A stretch of DNA of 64,000 nt, from NCBI GenBank assembly GCA_027037535.1, contig JALVZQ010000008.1:235962-299961 (forward strand). The letters run 5' to 3'. The notes below the pieces were generated by a model. The model had not been told where the DNA came from. It did not search any database and saw only the letters and a list, made by a program, of their open reading frames with translations. Numbering within the stretch: the first letter of the stretch is position 1; each line of letters opens with the position of its first letter. The position numbers and the translations under genes are program-made. This document shows, piece after piece, positions 36,348 through 46,232 of this stretch. This DNA is from Acidilobaceae archaeon. Its GTDB lineage: Archaea > Thermoproteota > Thermoprotei_A > Sulfolobales > Acidilobaceae.

Positions 36348-38810
36348 TTGACGAAAAAGGGCAACAAGAAGAAAGGTCCTATATCCGGAGAATACGGTAA
36401 CTTTACGGGTAAGGTCGTGGAATTCATTACGCGGTTTTCTGCTCCTATAACGATCCTATTATTATTAATTATACTGGCTTTGGGTGTTTACATAAGAATA
36501 ATTCCAGCATTAAAATATGGTATAGAGCTGGATGCAAACGATCCTTGGATAGTGTATTGGGAAGCGAAATACTTCGTCGAGAATGGTCTCACATCTCTGG
36601 AAGGATTATCGAACGTAAAAGACTTCTGGTGGCCTGTAGGAAGAGATTTCCTCCACACAGAATATGTCGGCATGGCATGGCTAGCGGCAGCATCATATCC
36701 TATAGGGGAGGCTTTCGGTCTAACGCTCAAGGAATGGGTAGCGCTCTTCCCCGTATTTGCAGGAGCTGCCACAATTATACTCTTGTTCATTACAGTGTAT
36801 GAGGTAACAAGATCAAAGCTAGGAGCACTTGGCGCCGCTGCGTTCTTCGCATTAATGCCGGGAGCAATTGTTAGAACAACCGTCGGATTCGTAGAGAAAA
36901 TAGGTTTCTCTATACCATTCATAACAGCTCATTACCTGATGCTTTACAAGGCAGTGAAAGCATCCATGGAGGGAGACTTTAGAAGAACTACTATATATGG
37001 AGTGATTGCAGGCATACTTGGAGGATCCATTGGATGGCTATGGGGAGGATATCATTATGTAGTTGTTTCATATACGTTAATAATACTTTTAGATCCACTA
37101 ATATTTGGCAAGCCATCATTTACGAGATTTAAGTCGTACTTAATATCAGCTGTAACCTTCATGCTAGTGCTTGATTCAGCTCCTAGGATAGGGTATTCAT
37201 ATTTTATAACTAATGTAGGTGCAGGTGTAACAGGATCTCTTCTGCTATACTACCTAGAACTCCTTGCATCAAAGTCAAAGAAAATAACAATGTATCTAGA
37301 GAACGGTATTGATAGAAGAATACATGCATGGATAATAGTAGTAGTAATAGCTGTAGGATTCTTTGCACTATACAGCGGCCTTATAAGTCTAAATAATCCC
37401 AGAATTCTCCAATCGATAGGTATTCGAAACATAAGTCCGCTGCAGGAGAGCGTACAGGAGAACCAGCCAGCATCAATACAAGTTATTCTCAGACAATATG
37501 GAGTCCCACTCTTATTGGGAATCGCTGGATTCGCATCGTTTTTATCTTCACGTATTGTGCTAAAAACCAAGCCAACGATAAGCGACCAATTCAAGTTATT
37601 CTTTTATATATTTATGATAATTGCTATGTTTCTAAACATGCAGCTTTCATACTACACTCAGATATCGACGTTTTATGCAATATTGGCTGCTGGTATTGGT
37701 ATAGCGGACTTAACTTCGGGAAGTATAAGTCTGCAATCTGCACAAAAGTCTAAGTCAAAGAAAAAGATTAAGAAGGGCCAAGTCTCCGATCCTCTAAGAC
37801 TTCTTATATCAATATTCATTATAATTATAATATTATTTAGTGGTATATATTTTGGAAAAACAGCATACACACAGAACAGTTACCGAGCACCACAGATACT
37901 CACCTCAGGTTTAGGAGCATTAACAGTGAATACACCAGGCGGTACCGAGACAGTTGTTCCTCTAAATAACGCATGGCTAAACGCGCTCGACTGGATAAAG
38001 AACAATACTAGCGAAGACGCCTTAATAGTAAGCTGGTGGGACTACGGCTTCTGGATAACCGTTAATACTGGACGTAGAACCGTGGCCGATGGAGCGACTT
38101 GGAACGAGACACAGATAAGATATCTAGCAGAGCTTCTAACGGGAGAAGAAGGAACAGCCTCATATATTCTAAGCGACATATTCAAGGCAGAGCCAGGGAA
38201 CACGTATATAGTGTTCTACGAGGTGTTCAACGGTATCTACGATATGGCGAACAATGTGACAATACTTTACCCAATGCTAGGATCAGCTAGACAACCACAA
38301 AACCCCGGAGAATACGGTATAATAGTCCACGGAGTAGCAGACTTTGGAAAGTCAGTACAAATGCTAAAGATATCATATAGAATACCGCCATTCAGCCCGA
38401 CAGCACCGTTCTTTACGACCTACTCGAGCGAATATGTAGACAGTTATGGATACAGGTATCTTCACTTCCCCGGCTTCATAGGGGAACCGAAACAAAACGT
38501 TACAACTGTACTTAACACCCTGCTCTACAAACTAGCACTTAACGGAATACTACAACTAAAGAATTACGCGATATTCGACTCATCGCAGTGCGCTTCACTA
38601 ATAGAGAATAGTACACTAACCTTACCATACGTTGTGGCTAGCCTTTCAGGAGGAGGGCAGCTTAGCCAGCAACCAGTAATTCCGCCGCCCACAAAATACT
38701 TCAAGCCGGCTGCAATATCAGTAGCTTGCCCGATCGTTAATCAGAACCCAACAACACAGTCCGTATCGTTCACAGCAGTAATAGTATACATATATCAATG
38801 GACAGGGTAG
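36348..38810 (+). CDS. aglB: oligosaccharyltransferase AglB (STT3 family)
   Basis: Moves lipid-linked glycans to Asn-X-Ser/Thr on exported proteins. 820 residues: about a dozen membrane segments in the first 520, the luminal acidic motif ELDANDPW near residue 62, and the soluble C-terminal domain with Trp563-Trp564-Asp565-Tyr566-Gly567. TTG start. A Lys/Ser-rich loop (SKSKKKIKKG) interrupts the membrane part around 465-475. The protein encoded at 778-1812, rich in sequons, is a likely substrate. Monocistronic, with long AT-rich flanks. C-terminal sequence ends in a hydrophobic beta domain. Confidence 0.95.
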   Translation: MTKKGNKKKGPISGEYGNFTGKVVEFITRFSAPITILLLLIILALGVYIRIIPALKYGIELDANDPWIVYWEAKYFVENGLTSLEGLSNVKDFWWPVGRDFLHTEYVGMAWLAAASYPIGEAFGLTLKEWVALFPVFAGAATIILLFITVYEVTRSKLGALGAAAFFALMPGAIVRTTVGFVEKIGFSIPFITAHYLMLYKAVKASMEGDFRRTTIYGVIAGILGGSIGWLWGGYHYVVVSYTLIILLDPLIFGKPSFTRFKSYLISAVTFMLVLDSAPRIGYSYFITNVGAGVTGSLLLYYLELLASKSKKITMYLENGIDRRIHAWIIVVVIAVGFFALYSGLISLNNPRILQSIGIRNISPLQESVQENQPASIQVILRQYGVPLLLGIAGFASFLSSRIVLKTKPTISDQFKLFFYIFMIIAMFLNMQLSYYTQISTFYAILAAGIGIADLTSGSISLQSAQKSKSKKKIKKGQVSDPLRLLISIFIIIIILFSGIYFGKTAYTQNSYRAPQILTSGLGALTVNTPGGTETVVPLNNAWLNALDWIKNNTSEDALIVSWWDYGFWITVNTGRRTVADGATWNETQIRYLAELLTGEEGTASYILSDIFKAEPGNTYIVFYEVFNGIYDMANNVTILYPMLGSARQPQNPGEYGIIVHGVADFGKSVQMLKISYRIPPFSPTAPFFTTYSSEYVDSYGYRYLHFPGFIGEPKQNVTTVLNTLLYKLALNGILQLKNYAIFDSSQCASLIENSTLTLPYVVASLSGGGQLSQQPVIPPPTKYFKPAAISVACPIVNQNPTTQSVSFTAVIVYIYQWTG

Positions 38811-38918
38811 CTCTATAAAACTATAAACCAATAGTATTGTTTGCTCTCTAAACCTCTCTTCGCATAGGTCTCCGCCATTTCTGGGGTTTATCCTAATTAA
38901 GCCGTAAAGTATAACTAT

Positions 38919-39419
38919 ATGCAAACAGTGTATCCCCGGGGGAAACGGATAGAATTGCCTGTTATAAGGAAACATAGAGACTTACGAAAAGCAACTGTAG
39001 ACGCCTTAACTCTGTCAAAGATAGCACTCCATGAAGTAAAAAAGGCAAGAGCAAAGCTCAAAGCATTAGGCCAGACAAGCCTAGACGAGTATCTCACCGC
39101 TTTAGAGCTAGTACTTGAGCGTGTAGTTCTAAGACTAACAACGATAACCGCTACAGGGATCGCTACTAGAGAGCTAATAGCCCCTGTACTTGTATTGGTA
39201 AAAAACGCAACAGAATACTTTACGGCGCTTCCACCTGGCATCACTTCTAGTCTCTATGAGCTAGAAGCTGCACTCACTGTTATGTTTGAGCAGGCTCCGG
39301 GAGATGAGACGTTGGAATCCGTATTCGTGGATGCCAGATATAAGGCTGAGACTGAAAAGATACTTGAGGAAGCGCGAGAAGAGGCTAGGAGAAAACTAGG
39401 CGAGCAGCTCTCATCCTAA
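38919..39419 (+). CDS. ESCRT-III-like (CdvB paralogue) protein, probable
   Basis: 166 residues, almost entirely helical. A basic N-terminus with KIALHEVKKARAKLK is followed by the LELVLERVVLRLTTITATGIATRELIAPVLVLVKNA region, which has the spacing of the core helices of crenarchaeal CdvB/ESCRT-III proteins, and ends with a charged helix. It has no wing or MIM-type extension, like the short CdvB1-3 paralogues that act in cell division and vesicle release. CdvA and CdvC are not nearby. The family call is by pattern, so moderate certainty. Confidence 0.6.
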   Translation: MQTVYPRGKRIELPVIRKHRDLRKATVDALTLSKIALHEVKKARAKLKALGQTSLDEYLTALELVLERVVLRLTTITATGIATRELIAPVLVLVKNATEYFTALPPGITSSLYELEAALTVMFEQAPGDETLESVFVDARYKAETEKILEEAREEARRKLGEQLSS

Positions 39420-39500
39420 TGAGCTACCAGCAAGATAAGGCGAGCAGTCCTTCATGAATTTTAACTAAAAATATCCTGGTATTGGAATAATAGAGTGAAG

Positions 39501-39562
39501 GGGTCGATGAGGACTCCTAGCCAGTCAGATCGTGGTGAAGAGTGGACCACAAACCGAGACCC
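39501..39562 (+). ncRNA. C/D box small RNA, candidate
   Basis: In the 270 bases before SerRS. The terminal stem GGGTC (39501-39505) / GACCC (39558-39562) encloses box C TCGATGA (one change from consensus) and box D CCGA (39554-39557). Internal boxes are CAGA (39526-39529) and GTGGTGA (39532-39538). Both guides are 15 bases. A TATA-like TAAAAATATC is about 30 bases upstream. Neither guide matches the part of 16S rRNA seen here, so the target is unknown (23S, rest of 16S or tRNA). Confidence 0.5.
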
Positions 39563-39691
39563 TATCAATGTATAGTTTCTAGGGGAGCCTGTAATATGAT
39601 CCTCAGGCTCTTTGCTTTTTATCCGGCATACTATTAATCCCGATCACTCGTCGTGTATTATTATGGGAGTAGGGAAGAAAGGTGGAATACA

Positions 39692-41092
39692 TTGGCTTGG
39701 TCAATATTAGAATTAATTAGAAACAACTTAGAGGAATACAGGCGTCACTTGACTAGAAGAGGTATAGATCCCTCTCTCGCCGATAGATTCTATGAAGTTG
39801 ACCGCGAATGGCGAAAGCTCCTTACTCAAGTAAACAATATACGGCACGAGCATAACGTGGTGAGCAAGTCAATTGGAAGAGCAAAATCTAGAGAAGAGCG
39901 AGAAAAACTCATAACAAAAGCTAGAGAGTTGTTGACTACTCTAAAAAATCTAGAAAAGAAACTAGCAGAAGTCGAGGCGTTGAGAAAAGAACTATTGTAC
40001 CAGTTACCTAACATTGTGGAAGACGATGTTCCTGAAGGCGGAGAAGAGGCTTCTCTTCCAATAGAGTTCTGGGGAACGCCGAAAGTCTGGAAAGAACACA
40101 TAGAACACTTCAAGGAGCAAACCGAAAAGTACGGGTTCAAAGTAGATTATGAGGTTATTGATTGGAAGCCAGTGGGACACGCTGACATGTTGGAGTACGT
40201 ATTAAAACTCGGCAATACAGTAAAGGCAGGGGAAGTAGCTGGGTCCAGGTTCTATTATGTATTCGACGATATAGTATGGCTAGACATGGCCCTCATAATG
40301 TATGCTATAGATTACCTAACCAGCAAAGGATACACGATAGTAACGCCGCCATACATGCTACGCCATAAGATAATATCTGCTGTAATAGACTTAGAAACCT
40401 TCAAGGACGCGATTTATAAAGTAGAAGGAGAGGATCTATACCTGATATCAACATCAGAACACCCATTAGCGGCATTATATTATAAAGAAGAAATCTACGA
40501 CGACGAGCTCCCGTTAAAGCTCGCCGGTATAAGTCCATGCTTCAGAAAAGAAGCCGGTGCAGGTAATCGAGATCTCAAGGGCATATTCAGAGTACACCAG
40601 TTCCACAAAGTAGAGCAGTTTATTTATAGCCTGCCAGAAGAGAGCAGAAAACTTCATAAGGAGCTGATAAATAATGCAAAGGAACTGTTCCAGGGCCTTG
40701 GACTCCCATATAGGATCGTTAATATAGCGGCGGGCGACCTTGGAGCCTGCGCTGTCAAGAAATACGACCTAGAGGTATGGATGCCTGCTCAGGGAAGATA
40801 CAGGGAGATGGTTAGTGCAAGCAATTGTACCGATTGGCAGTCCTACAGGCTCGGTATACGTTTAATACGGCGCAGAGGAATGGAGAGAGGCTATGTACAT
40901 ACACTCAACAGTACAGCTATCGCGTCAACACGTGCCATTACAGCTATCCTAGAGAATTATCAGAGAGAAGACGGCGTTGTAGAGATTCCCAAGGTTCTTA
41001 GAAAGTACTTAGAGCCTTTCAAGAACGCTCCCAAGGACTATATTTATCCTAGGGAAAAACCACCTATCGGTCCCTGGAAAAAAGCTTCCTAA
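39692..41092 (+). CDS. serS: seryl-tRNA synthetase
   Basis: Charges tRNA-Ser. I set the start at TTG 39692 (product begins at [17 protein letters not shown]), because AAGGTGG lies six bases upstream and the family begins here. An in-frame GTG at 39653 would add 13 residues. N-terminal coiled-coil arm (about 30-105 of the longer form), class II core with motif 2 [26 protein letters not shown] and motif 3 near the end ([20 protein letters not shown]). It is the common bacterial-type SerRS rather than the methanogen type. Overlaps a convergent small gene by 29 bases. Confidence 0.95.
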   Translation: MAWSILELIRNNLEEYRRHLTRRGIDPSLADRFYEVDREWRKLLTQVNNIRHEHNVVSKSIGRAKSREEREKLITKARELLTTLKNLEKKLAEVEALRKELLYQLPNIVEDDVPEGGEEASLPIEFWGTPKVWKEHIEHFKEQTEKYGFKVDYEVIDWKPVGHADMLEYVLKLGNTVKAGEVAGSRFYYVFDDIVWLDMALIMYAIDYLTSKGYTIVTPPYMLRHKIISAVIDLETFKDAIYKVEGEDLYLISTSEHPLAALYYKEEIYDDELPLKLAGISPCFRKEAGAGNRDLKGIFRVHQFHKVEQFIYSLPEESRKLHKELINNAKELFQGLGLPYRIVNIAAGDLGACAVKKYDLEVWMPAQGRYREMVSASNCTDWQSYRLGIRLIRRRGMERGYVHTLNSTAIASTRAITAILENYQREDGVVEIPKVLRKYLEPFKNAPKDYIYPREKPPIGPWKKAS

Positions 41093-41399
41093 ATACTCCT
41101 AGAATAGCAGGGGTCTTTTCCTCTTCACTCCCCATCCTGCTCATGGCTATTGCACGGGCAGTATTCTCGCTCATAAACGCGTATTTCCTCGCTTTGAGAT
41201 ATAGTATCTCTAGCTCTTCTCTCGTAGCATAATCTATAGGCTTTCCTTCTTCACCGTTCTTTTCCCACTCTTTCACAAGCCTCTTCATAATCGTGTCTAC
41301 ATCGGGATCACTATAATACGCGGCTAGAACCCAGTTATTCTTGTGTTCATCGATTAACTGAAGTATTTTTTCTCTAAGTTCGTCTCTTACCTGATCCAA
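41064..41399 (-). CDS. small helical protein, unknown
   Basis: 111 residues, charged and helical, starting [21 protein letters not shown]. No motif recognised. Its 3' 29 bases overlap the SerRS gene from the opposite strand. Codon use is like neighbouring genes, and it is probably real. Confidence 0.6.
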   Translation of the reverse strand: MDQVRDELREKILQLIDEHKNNWVLAAYYSDPDVDTIMKRLVKEWEKNGEEGKPIDYATREELEILYLKARKYAFMSENTARAIAMSRMGSEEEKTPAILGVFRKLFSRDR

Positions 41400-41484
41400 C
41401 TAACACACCATATAGGAAAGCTGTTTACCTGGGGATTATAATTTAGGCCTTATACTCTCTAATATACCGGTTTTAATCGAGGTA

Positions 41485-41895
41485 TTAGGTTTGGGGTTGT
41501 CTCGCTGAGAACTGTTGCTTCCATTGCTCAACAACATCATATCCAAATATAGCCTTTAGCATCTCTCTTCCTTCCTCGGTGACGAGGTCAGGGCTCCAGG
41601 GAGGATCAAATGTTATATCTACGATTACGTCCTGTGCCTCTGGTACGGCGTCTCTGATAGCCTCTTCTACATACGCGGCGAGAACACCTGCTACCGGGCA
41701 TCCTACTGCTGTAAGGGTTATTACCACGTGTATTATCGGCTTATCTTTCTCTCCTTCTACATTGATCTCGTAGACTAGGCCTAGATCATAGATATTTACT
41801 GGGATTTCTGGATCATATACTTCTTTAAGAGCTTTTATTATCCTTTCGATTATTTCTTTAGGTCCTCTTATTACTGGGAATTTTGGTTTTTCCAT
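41485..41895 (-). CDS. MIP18/SufT-like (DUF59) iron-sulfur assembly protein
   Basis: About 136 residues. The DUF59 domain is complete: KALKEVYDPEIPVNIYDLGLVYEI, the conserved Cys in TAVGCPVAGVLAAYVEEAI, and the FDPPWSPDLVTEEGREML end. Such proteins help to load Fe-S clusters. I prefer the ATG at 41895 because it has GGTGAGATTAGGTG in front; the GTG two codons upstream is possible. It stands alone. Confidence 0.9.
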   Translation of the reverse strand: MEKPKFPVIRGPKEIIERIIKALKEVYDPEIPVNIYDLGLVYEINVEGEKDKPIIHVVITLTAVGCPVAGVLAAYVEEAIRDAVPEAQDVIVDITFDPPWSPDLVTEEGREMLKAIFGYDVVEQWKQQFSARQPQT

Positions 41896-41942
41896 GGACA
41901 CCTAATCTCACCAGAGAATAGTGTGTAGATAAACAGGTTATT

Positions 41943-42152
41943 TTATTCCCTTGTATATGTATTTTCTTCCTCTTTGCTCTCAGCTATGTGCATAACTATC
42001 AGTAGTGATATGAAGGGTGATAAGAGAAGAATTACTCCTGAGACCATGAGGAGGGGCTTCACATGATATAGGCTAGCTATTATGAAGATAAGCGATGATA
42101 AACCTGCAATCAGTAATGTGAGTTTAATCTTGAGACCTACAATGTCTTTCAC
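41943..42152 (-). CDS. small two-span membrane protein, unknown
   Basis: 69 residues, two hydrophobic segments (about 10-28 and 33-54) and an acidic tail. Its start overlaps the end of the CinA-like gene by 29 bases, so translation may be coupled. No family recognised. Confidence 0.6.
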   Translation of the reverse strand: MKDIVGLKIKLTLLIAGLSSLIFIIASLYHVKPLLMVSGVILLLSPFISLLIVMHIAESKEEENTYTRE

Positions 42153-42969
42153 GTATCTCTCCTCCTAGTTCCGATACATAGTTTTCTAGCTCGGAAAGTA
42201 TCTTTGTTGCTAGTTCTTTAGCTTCTTGGAGGGTTCTGCTAGAAGCTAATACACGGATGTCTAGGATTGGAGATGAGAGTTCATGGCCCTTAGGGTGACT
42301 TTTTAAATAGACGGTTGGATATTTTTTGGCTAACTTCTTTAGGTATGGTGCAAGCCCTGATTCAGGCACCTTGCGGGCGACTATACCACATTCTATTATG
42401 GCTCTTTTAGGTACACGTTTCTCCAGGATAGGTTTAACCTCTTCTAAGAATATTGTTTTCATTTCTGAGGGAACTCCTGGTAGAGAGATTATCAAGACAT
42501 TGTTTATTTCAAGTAGGGAGCCTGGCGCTGCGCCCACTGTATTTCTGAGCGGCTTGGCTCCTCGCGGTAAATAGGCCATTTTTATTCTGTCTTCTGTGAG
42601 TTCGAGCCCTCTTGAGGAATAGAAGTTCTTTACCATTGATACCGCATCGGGATTAAGTTCCAGGGGGAGGCCAAAGGCTTTAGCTACCCCTGATAAGGTC
42701 ATATCGTCGTAGGTGGGACCTAGTCCTCCTGTAGTTATTATGATTCCTGCTCGTGTGTATCCTCGGCCTACTTCCTCTGCTATATCGTCTTCATTGTCTG
42801 GCACGGTTATTATTCTCTCGACCTTGTAGCCTAGGAGTGTTAACTGTTCTGCTAGCCATGAAGCGTTTGTGTTAACTATTCTACCTATGAGTAGCTCGTT
42901 GCCTACGCTTATGATCCACGCTGTGTGTTGTTTTTCTTCTATGGTTTCCTCCAAGGGTTTCCACCTCAT
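42124..42969 (-). CDS. CinA-like molybdopterin-binding-fold protein
   Basis: 281 residues. N-terminal MoCF/MoaB-type domain: ISVGNELLIGRIVNTNASWLAEQLTLLGY, then IITTGGLGPTYDDMTLSGVAKAFG and SLPGVPSEMKTIF. This is the COG1058 group, to which nucleotide pyrophosphatase activity has been ascribed. The C-terminal half lacks the NMN deamidase domain of bacterial CinA. It is the first gene of a pair with the small membrane protein. Confidence 0.88.
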   Translation of the reverse strand: MRWKPLEETIEEKQHTAWIISVGNELLIGRIVNTNASWLAEQLTLLGYKVERIITVPDNEDDIAEEVGRGYTRAGIIITTGGLGPTYDDMTLSGVAKAFGLPLELNPDAVSMVKNFYSSRGLELTEDRIKMAYLPRGAKPLRNTVGAAPGSLLEINNVLIISLPGVPSEMKTIFLEEVKPILEKRVPKRAIIECGIVARKVPESGLAPYLKKLAKKYPTVYLKSHPKGHELSSPILDIRVLASSRTLQEAKELATKILSELENYVSELGGEIRERHCRSQD

Positions 42970-43042
42970 TAAATGAATTCTGCGTGTTCTCGATAATACG
43001 CTTATTTAGGAAAAGTGTTAATTTATGTGGTTTTGTATAGTC

Positions 43043-43084
43043 CCCGCTCTCATCCTATAGAGGGCCTGCGGCCCTGTCCGCGGG
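43043..43084. ncRNA. GC-rich nested hairpin, possible structured RNA
   Basis: Within a 200-base AT-rich gap, about 55 bases are nearly all G and C. AGGGCC (43061-43066) pairs with GGCCCT (43070-43075) over a three-base loop, and CCCGC (43043-43047) pairs with GCGGG (43080-43084). On the minus strand the internal loop has GGA opposite GGATGAGA, which could make a kink-turn. No ACA or box D is placed properly, and it is not a tRNA. Strand and class are open. Confidence 0.35.
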
Positions 43085-43169
43085 TCGGCGCGCGATTTAA
43101 TTATTTGGTGCCTCGGATCTAATAGGTGTTTCTTATCTTGGGTAAAAGCCGGTATAGATGAGGAGGGAA

Positions 43170-44456
43170 TTATCTTACTAGATCTAATATTGTTGTAACC
43201 TCGCCCTCCAACGCATAGTGGATAGTCATGTAGTTCTTCTTGAACTCTATTACTTTTCTTCTTACATCTTCTACAGGCTTCTTATGGATTAGTAGTTCGG
43301 CCATTAATCTCGCGATTTCTTTCATTTCCTCTTCATTCATACCCCATCTAGTTACTTCTTGTACGCCGAGTCTTAGCCCACTTGGATCCTTTACTGCTTC
43401 TGGGGGATCCCATGGTAGGAGATTTTTGTTTACAATAATGTTGGCGTCTTCGAGCAACTTAGCGGTTTTTGCTCCTCCGCCTAGTTCTCTGACGTCGACT
43501 AGGACCTGATGGCTCTGCGTGTATCCTAGGTGTTCTCCTATAACCTTGAATCCTTCGCTAGCCAGTGCCTCCGCTAGTGTTTTTGCATTCTTTATTATTT
43601 GCTCGGCGTATTCTTCTCCATATTGTATCATTTCTAGTGCTGTGATTGCAAGAGCTGGTATTCTGTGGAGGTGATGGTTGCTGAGGAACCATGGGAATAT
43701 TGTTTTTGAGACTTTCTTATAGAGGTCTTTTTCGGCAAATGCTATTAGGCCTCCCTGTGGTCCTGGGAATGTCTTATGTGTTGATGCTGTCATTGCATCA
43801 GCTCCGTGTTGTAGGGGATTTCTCCATTTTCCAGCAAATATTAGTCCGAATACATGAGCAGAGTCATATACTAGTTTGCCTCCTACACTATGTATTGCAT
43901 CTGCTATTTCTTTAACCGGGTGAGGGAAGAGGTATACGCTTCCTCCGAGAACCGCGAACTTTGGCTCGACCTCCTCTATTAACTTTACGGCCCCCTCGAT
44001 ATCTACATTCATGTTTTCTGGATCGTATGGCATTTCAATGTGTTTTATACCGAGCGCTCCAAGCGTGCCGAATTTCGTATGGCTTACATGTGCTCCTGCC
44101 TGTACGGGGGCTATTACTGCTTTATCACCAGGCCCTGCCAGTACTCGGAACACCGCTGCATTGCTTATTGTTCCGCTTATTGGTCTAAGCTCCACGTACT
44201 CGGTTCCTAGGACTCCTCCGATTAGTTGTGCTGTATACACCTCTAGTTCATCTATTATTTTTGTCCCTTGATAGTATCTTTTGAAGGGTTTTCCTTCTGC
44301 GTATCTGAACATGAAGTCGCTTAGGTAAGCTCTTAGCGCGAGAGGGCTCATGACGTTCTCGCTTGCTATTAAGTTGATTGTTTCTTGGAGTCTCCATTTG
44401 TTTTCAGTGTTTACAAGGTCAAGGACTTTAATTAGAGGATTTTTGGCTTCATTCAT
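43170..44456 (-). CDS. glyA: serine hydroxymethyltransferase
   Basis: PLP enzyme for serine-glycine conversion; archaeal forms use a modified pterin. 428 residues, full length. The PLP lysine lies in [15 protein letters not shown] (Lys at about 229). Also present are [30 protein letters not shown] and [11 protein letters not shown]. It is divergent from the aldo/keto reductase. Confidence 0.95.
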   Translation of the reverse strand: MNEAKNPLIKVLDLVNTENKWRLQETINLIASENVMSPLALRAYLSDFMFRYAEGKPFKRYYQGTKIIDELEVYTAQLIGGVLGTEYVELRPISGTISNAAVFRVLAGPGDKAVIAPVQAGAHVSHTKFGTLGALGIKHIEMPYDPENMNVDIEGAVKLIEEVEPKFAVLGGSVYLFPHPVKEIADAIHSVGGKLVYDSAHVFGLIFAGKWRNPLQHGADAMTASTHKTFPGPQGGLIAFAEKDLYKKVSKTIFPWFLSNHHLHRIPALAITALEMIQYGEEYAEQIIKNAKTLAEALASEGFKVIGEHLGYTQSHQVLVDVRELGGGAKTAKLLEDANIIVNKNLLPWDPPEAVKDPSGLRLGVQEVTRWGMNEEEMKEIARLMAELLIHKKPVEDVRRKVIEFKKNYMTIHYALEGEVTTILDLVR

Positions 44457-44499
44457 AGACTTGCACCTATAATATTTGGCTTTGTTATACGGTTAATTA

Positions 44500-45351
44500 A
44501 TGGTTAGTAGTAGGGTGATCGGGTTGCCGCTATTCCCTATATGCTATGAGGATAAGAAAGAGATCGGTAAAACGGGGGAGAGGGTCTCAGCGATAGGTCT
44601 TGGAACGTGGAACATACGTGATAGGAGTCGGGCTATAGAAGCCTTGGTGTACGCTGTTGAGAACGGAATAGATAATATTGATACGGCTGAGATGTATGGA
44701 GATGGTCTTGCCGAGGAGATAGTAGGTGAAGTAGTTAGGCGTGTGGGGCGAGACAGGGTTTTTGTAACAACTAAACTATTGCCTCATAGATTTAGGAGTA
44801 GGGATTTGGCTGAGAAAGCTATAAGAGCTAGTTTATCTAGGCTAGGCCTCTCACAGGTTGATCTAGTATTGATCCATTGGCCGGATAGTCTTGTGGATAT
44901 TAAGTCTCAAATAGAGGCACTAGAGTATCTAGCGGAGAAGGGATATACGAGATATATAGGTGTTAGTAATTTCGAGGTTTCACAACTAGAGGAAGCACTA
45001 GTATCTACGAGGAAGCACGAGATAGTTGTCGACCAGGTACGCTATAGTGTTGTTTATCGCCAGCCAGAAAAAAGGCTTATACCCTACGCTGTTGACCATG
45101 GAATAACGATCCAGGCTTATACCCCTATAGAGAGGGGCTCTGTATCAAGACTAGAGTTACTTACAAGAATAGGGGAAAAGTATGGGAAGACACCGGTACA
45201 AGTGGCTTTAAATTATGTCATATCGAGGCCAAGGGTCATCGCTATTCCTAAGACAGAGAAGAAACATCGCGTCGAGGAATTCTTAGGAGCTATGGGTTGG
45301 AGGCTTTCACCTGAGGATCTAGAGTTATTAGAGAGGACCCGGGTCCTATGA
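44500..45351 (+). CDS. aldo/keto reductase
   Basis: NAD(P)H-dependent TIM-barrel reductase, 283 residues. DTAEMYGDGLAEEIVGE has the catalytic Asp and Tyr, TTKLLPHRF the Lys and VDLVLIHWPD the His. The C-terminal AIPKTEKKHRVEEFLGA is the cofactor site. TATAATATTT at about 44469 fits a leaderless ATG at 44500, while GGTGATC favours the TTG at 44524, so the start is uncertain by eight codons. Substrate unknown. Confidence 0.9.
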   Translation: MVSSRVIGLPLFPICYEDKKEIGKTGERVSAIGLGTWNIRDRSRAIEALVYAVENGIDNIDTAEMYGDGLAEEIVGEVVRRVGRDRVFVTTKLLPHRFRSRDLAEKAIRASLSRLGLSQVDLVLIHWPDSLVDIKSQIEALEYLAEKGYTRYIGVSNFEVSQLEEALVSTRKHEIVVDQVRYSVVYRQPEKRLIPYAVDHGITIQAYTPIERGSVSRLELLTRIGEKYGKTPVQVALNYVISRPRVIAIPKTEKKHRVEEFLGAMGWRLSPEDLELLERTRVL

Positions 45352-45448
45352 TTTCATTTTTAAATGTTACCTATTAAATACCGGGTTTTTCCCTATATAA
45401 GTGGTTCTGGATGAGAAGAATACTTTCGGGGCTTGAGGTGTTATATCC

Positions 45449-45874
45449 GTGCAGGAGTCTCCTCCGAGAAGAATCAACGACTACGAGTATCCATCGATAA
45501 AAATCGAGATAACAATGTTTACAAGCATAGAGGTAATAGAGGCGGTTAGAAAAGCACTTGAAGCTCTAGAAGACGAGTATGGGCTTTATCTAGGTTTTGA
45601 ACTTGTAAATGTGAACCTTGCGAATCCCGGAATATGCTTCGGTGAAGTAGAAGCTGTAATAGACGTCTTTGGAAGCAAGCTAGTAATAACAAGAGAGATC
45701 GTGGACGACGATATAAAGCTTAGCGAGCTAAAGGATAAGATAATACTCGAAGCTCTTAGGAACATAGGAAAATTATACGATCTGGACGAAATAAACACGA
45801 TACCTTCAGATATGAGAGAGCCCCCGAGCCTTACAACTGCAATATTTGACGACGACTTAATAACCATACTATAA
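45449..45874 (+). CDS. conserved-type acidic protein, unknown
   Basis: 141 residues, alpha/beta, acidic. IKIEITMFTSIEVIEAVRKALEALEDEYGLYLGFELVNVNLANPG begins like a thioredoxin-type strand-helix unit, but no Cys pair follows. GTG start with GAGGTG eight bases upstream and a TATATAAG promoter element at about 45391. Function unknown. Confidence 0.65.
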   Translation: MQESPPRRINDYEYPSIKIEITMFTSIEVIEAVRKALEALEDEYGLYLGFELVNVNLANPGICFGEVEAVIDVFGSKLVITREIVDDDIKLSELKDKIILEALRNIGKLYDLDEINTIPSDMREPPSLTTAIFDDDLITIL

Positions 45875-45908
45875 TTAAATAAGATGCTAGAGGCTCTCCT
45901 TAGGAGCC

Positions 45909-46154
45909 CTATTTCCTAAACTTTGGTATCCTATGTCGATATCTTATTGTATCTAGTGCATGGCTAACTATGTGATGGAAGAGATCCTTCTCCGAGAAGA
46001 AAATTGATTCTCCGCACACTGGGCAGACATAGAAGCCCTTCTTTGCACGTGTAACCTCTAGTATAGAGCCACAACATTCGACGACAATCTTCTCTCCTTG
46101 AAACTCAGAGTCCAATAACCAGCACCCGGGGAACATACACGGCCAATTTAACAA
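45909..46154 (-). CDS. small zinc-finger protein
   Basis: 81 residues. A treble set of metal sites: CxxxxC at the N-terminus, VECCGS, and a C2H2-like finger CPVCGESIFFSEKDLFHHIVSH near the end. Possibly nucleic-acid binding. The start is uncertain (ATG 46154 or a later codon). Unknown partner. Confidence 0.65.
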   Translation of the reverse strand: MLNWPCMFPGCWLLDSEFQGEKIVVECCGSILEVTRAKKGFYVCPVCGESIFFSEKDLFHHIVSHALDTIRYRHRIPKFRK

Positions 46155-46232
46155 GAGTAATCTGCAGGAACCTTATTAATCCTTACATGAAATCTAGCAT
46201 ATGGTAGACTAAGACAGGCTCCGGGGATTAAA

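Noticed and set aside
43030..43100. tRNA or H/ACA RNA in the GC island
   Set aside because: No T-loop and no seven-pair acceptor stem. The two ACA triplets on the minus strand are not at the end of a lower stem.
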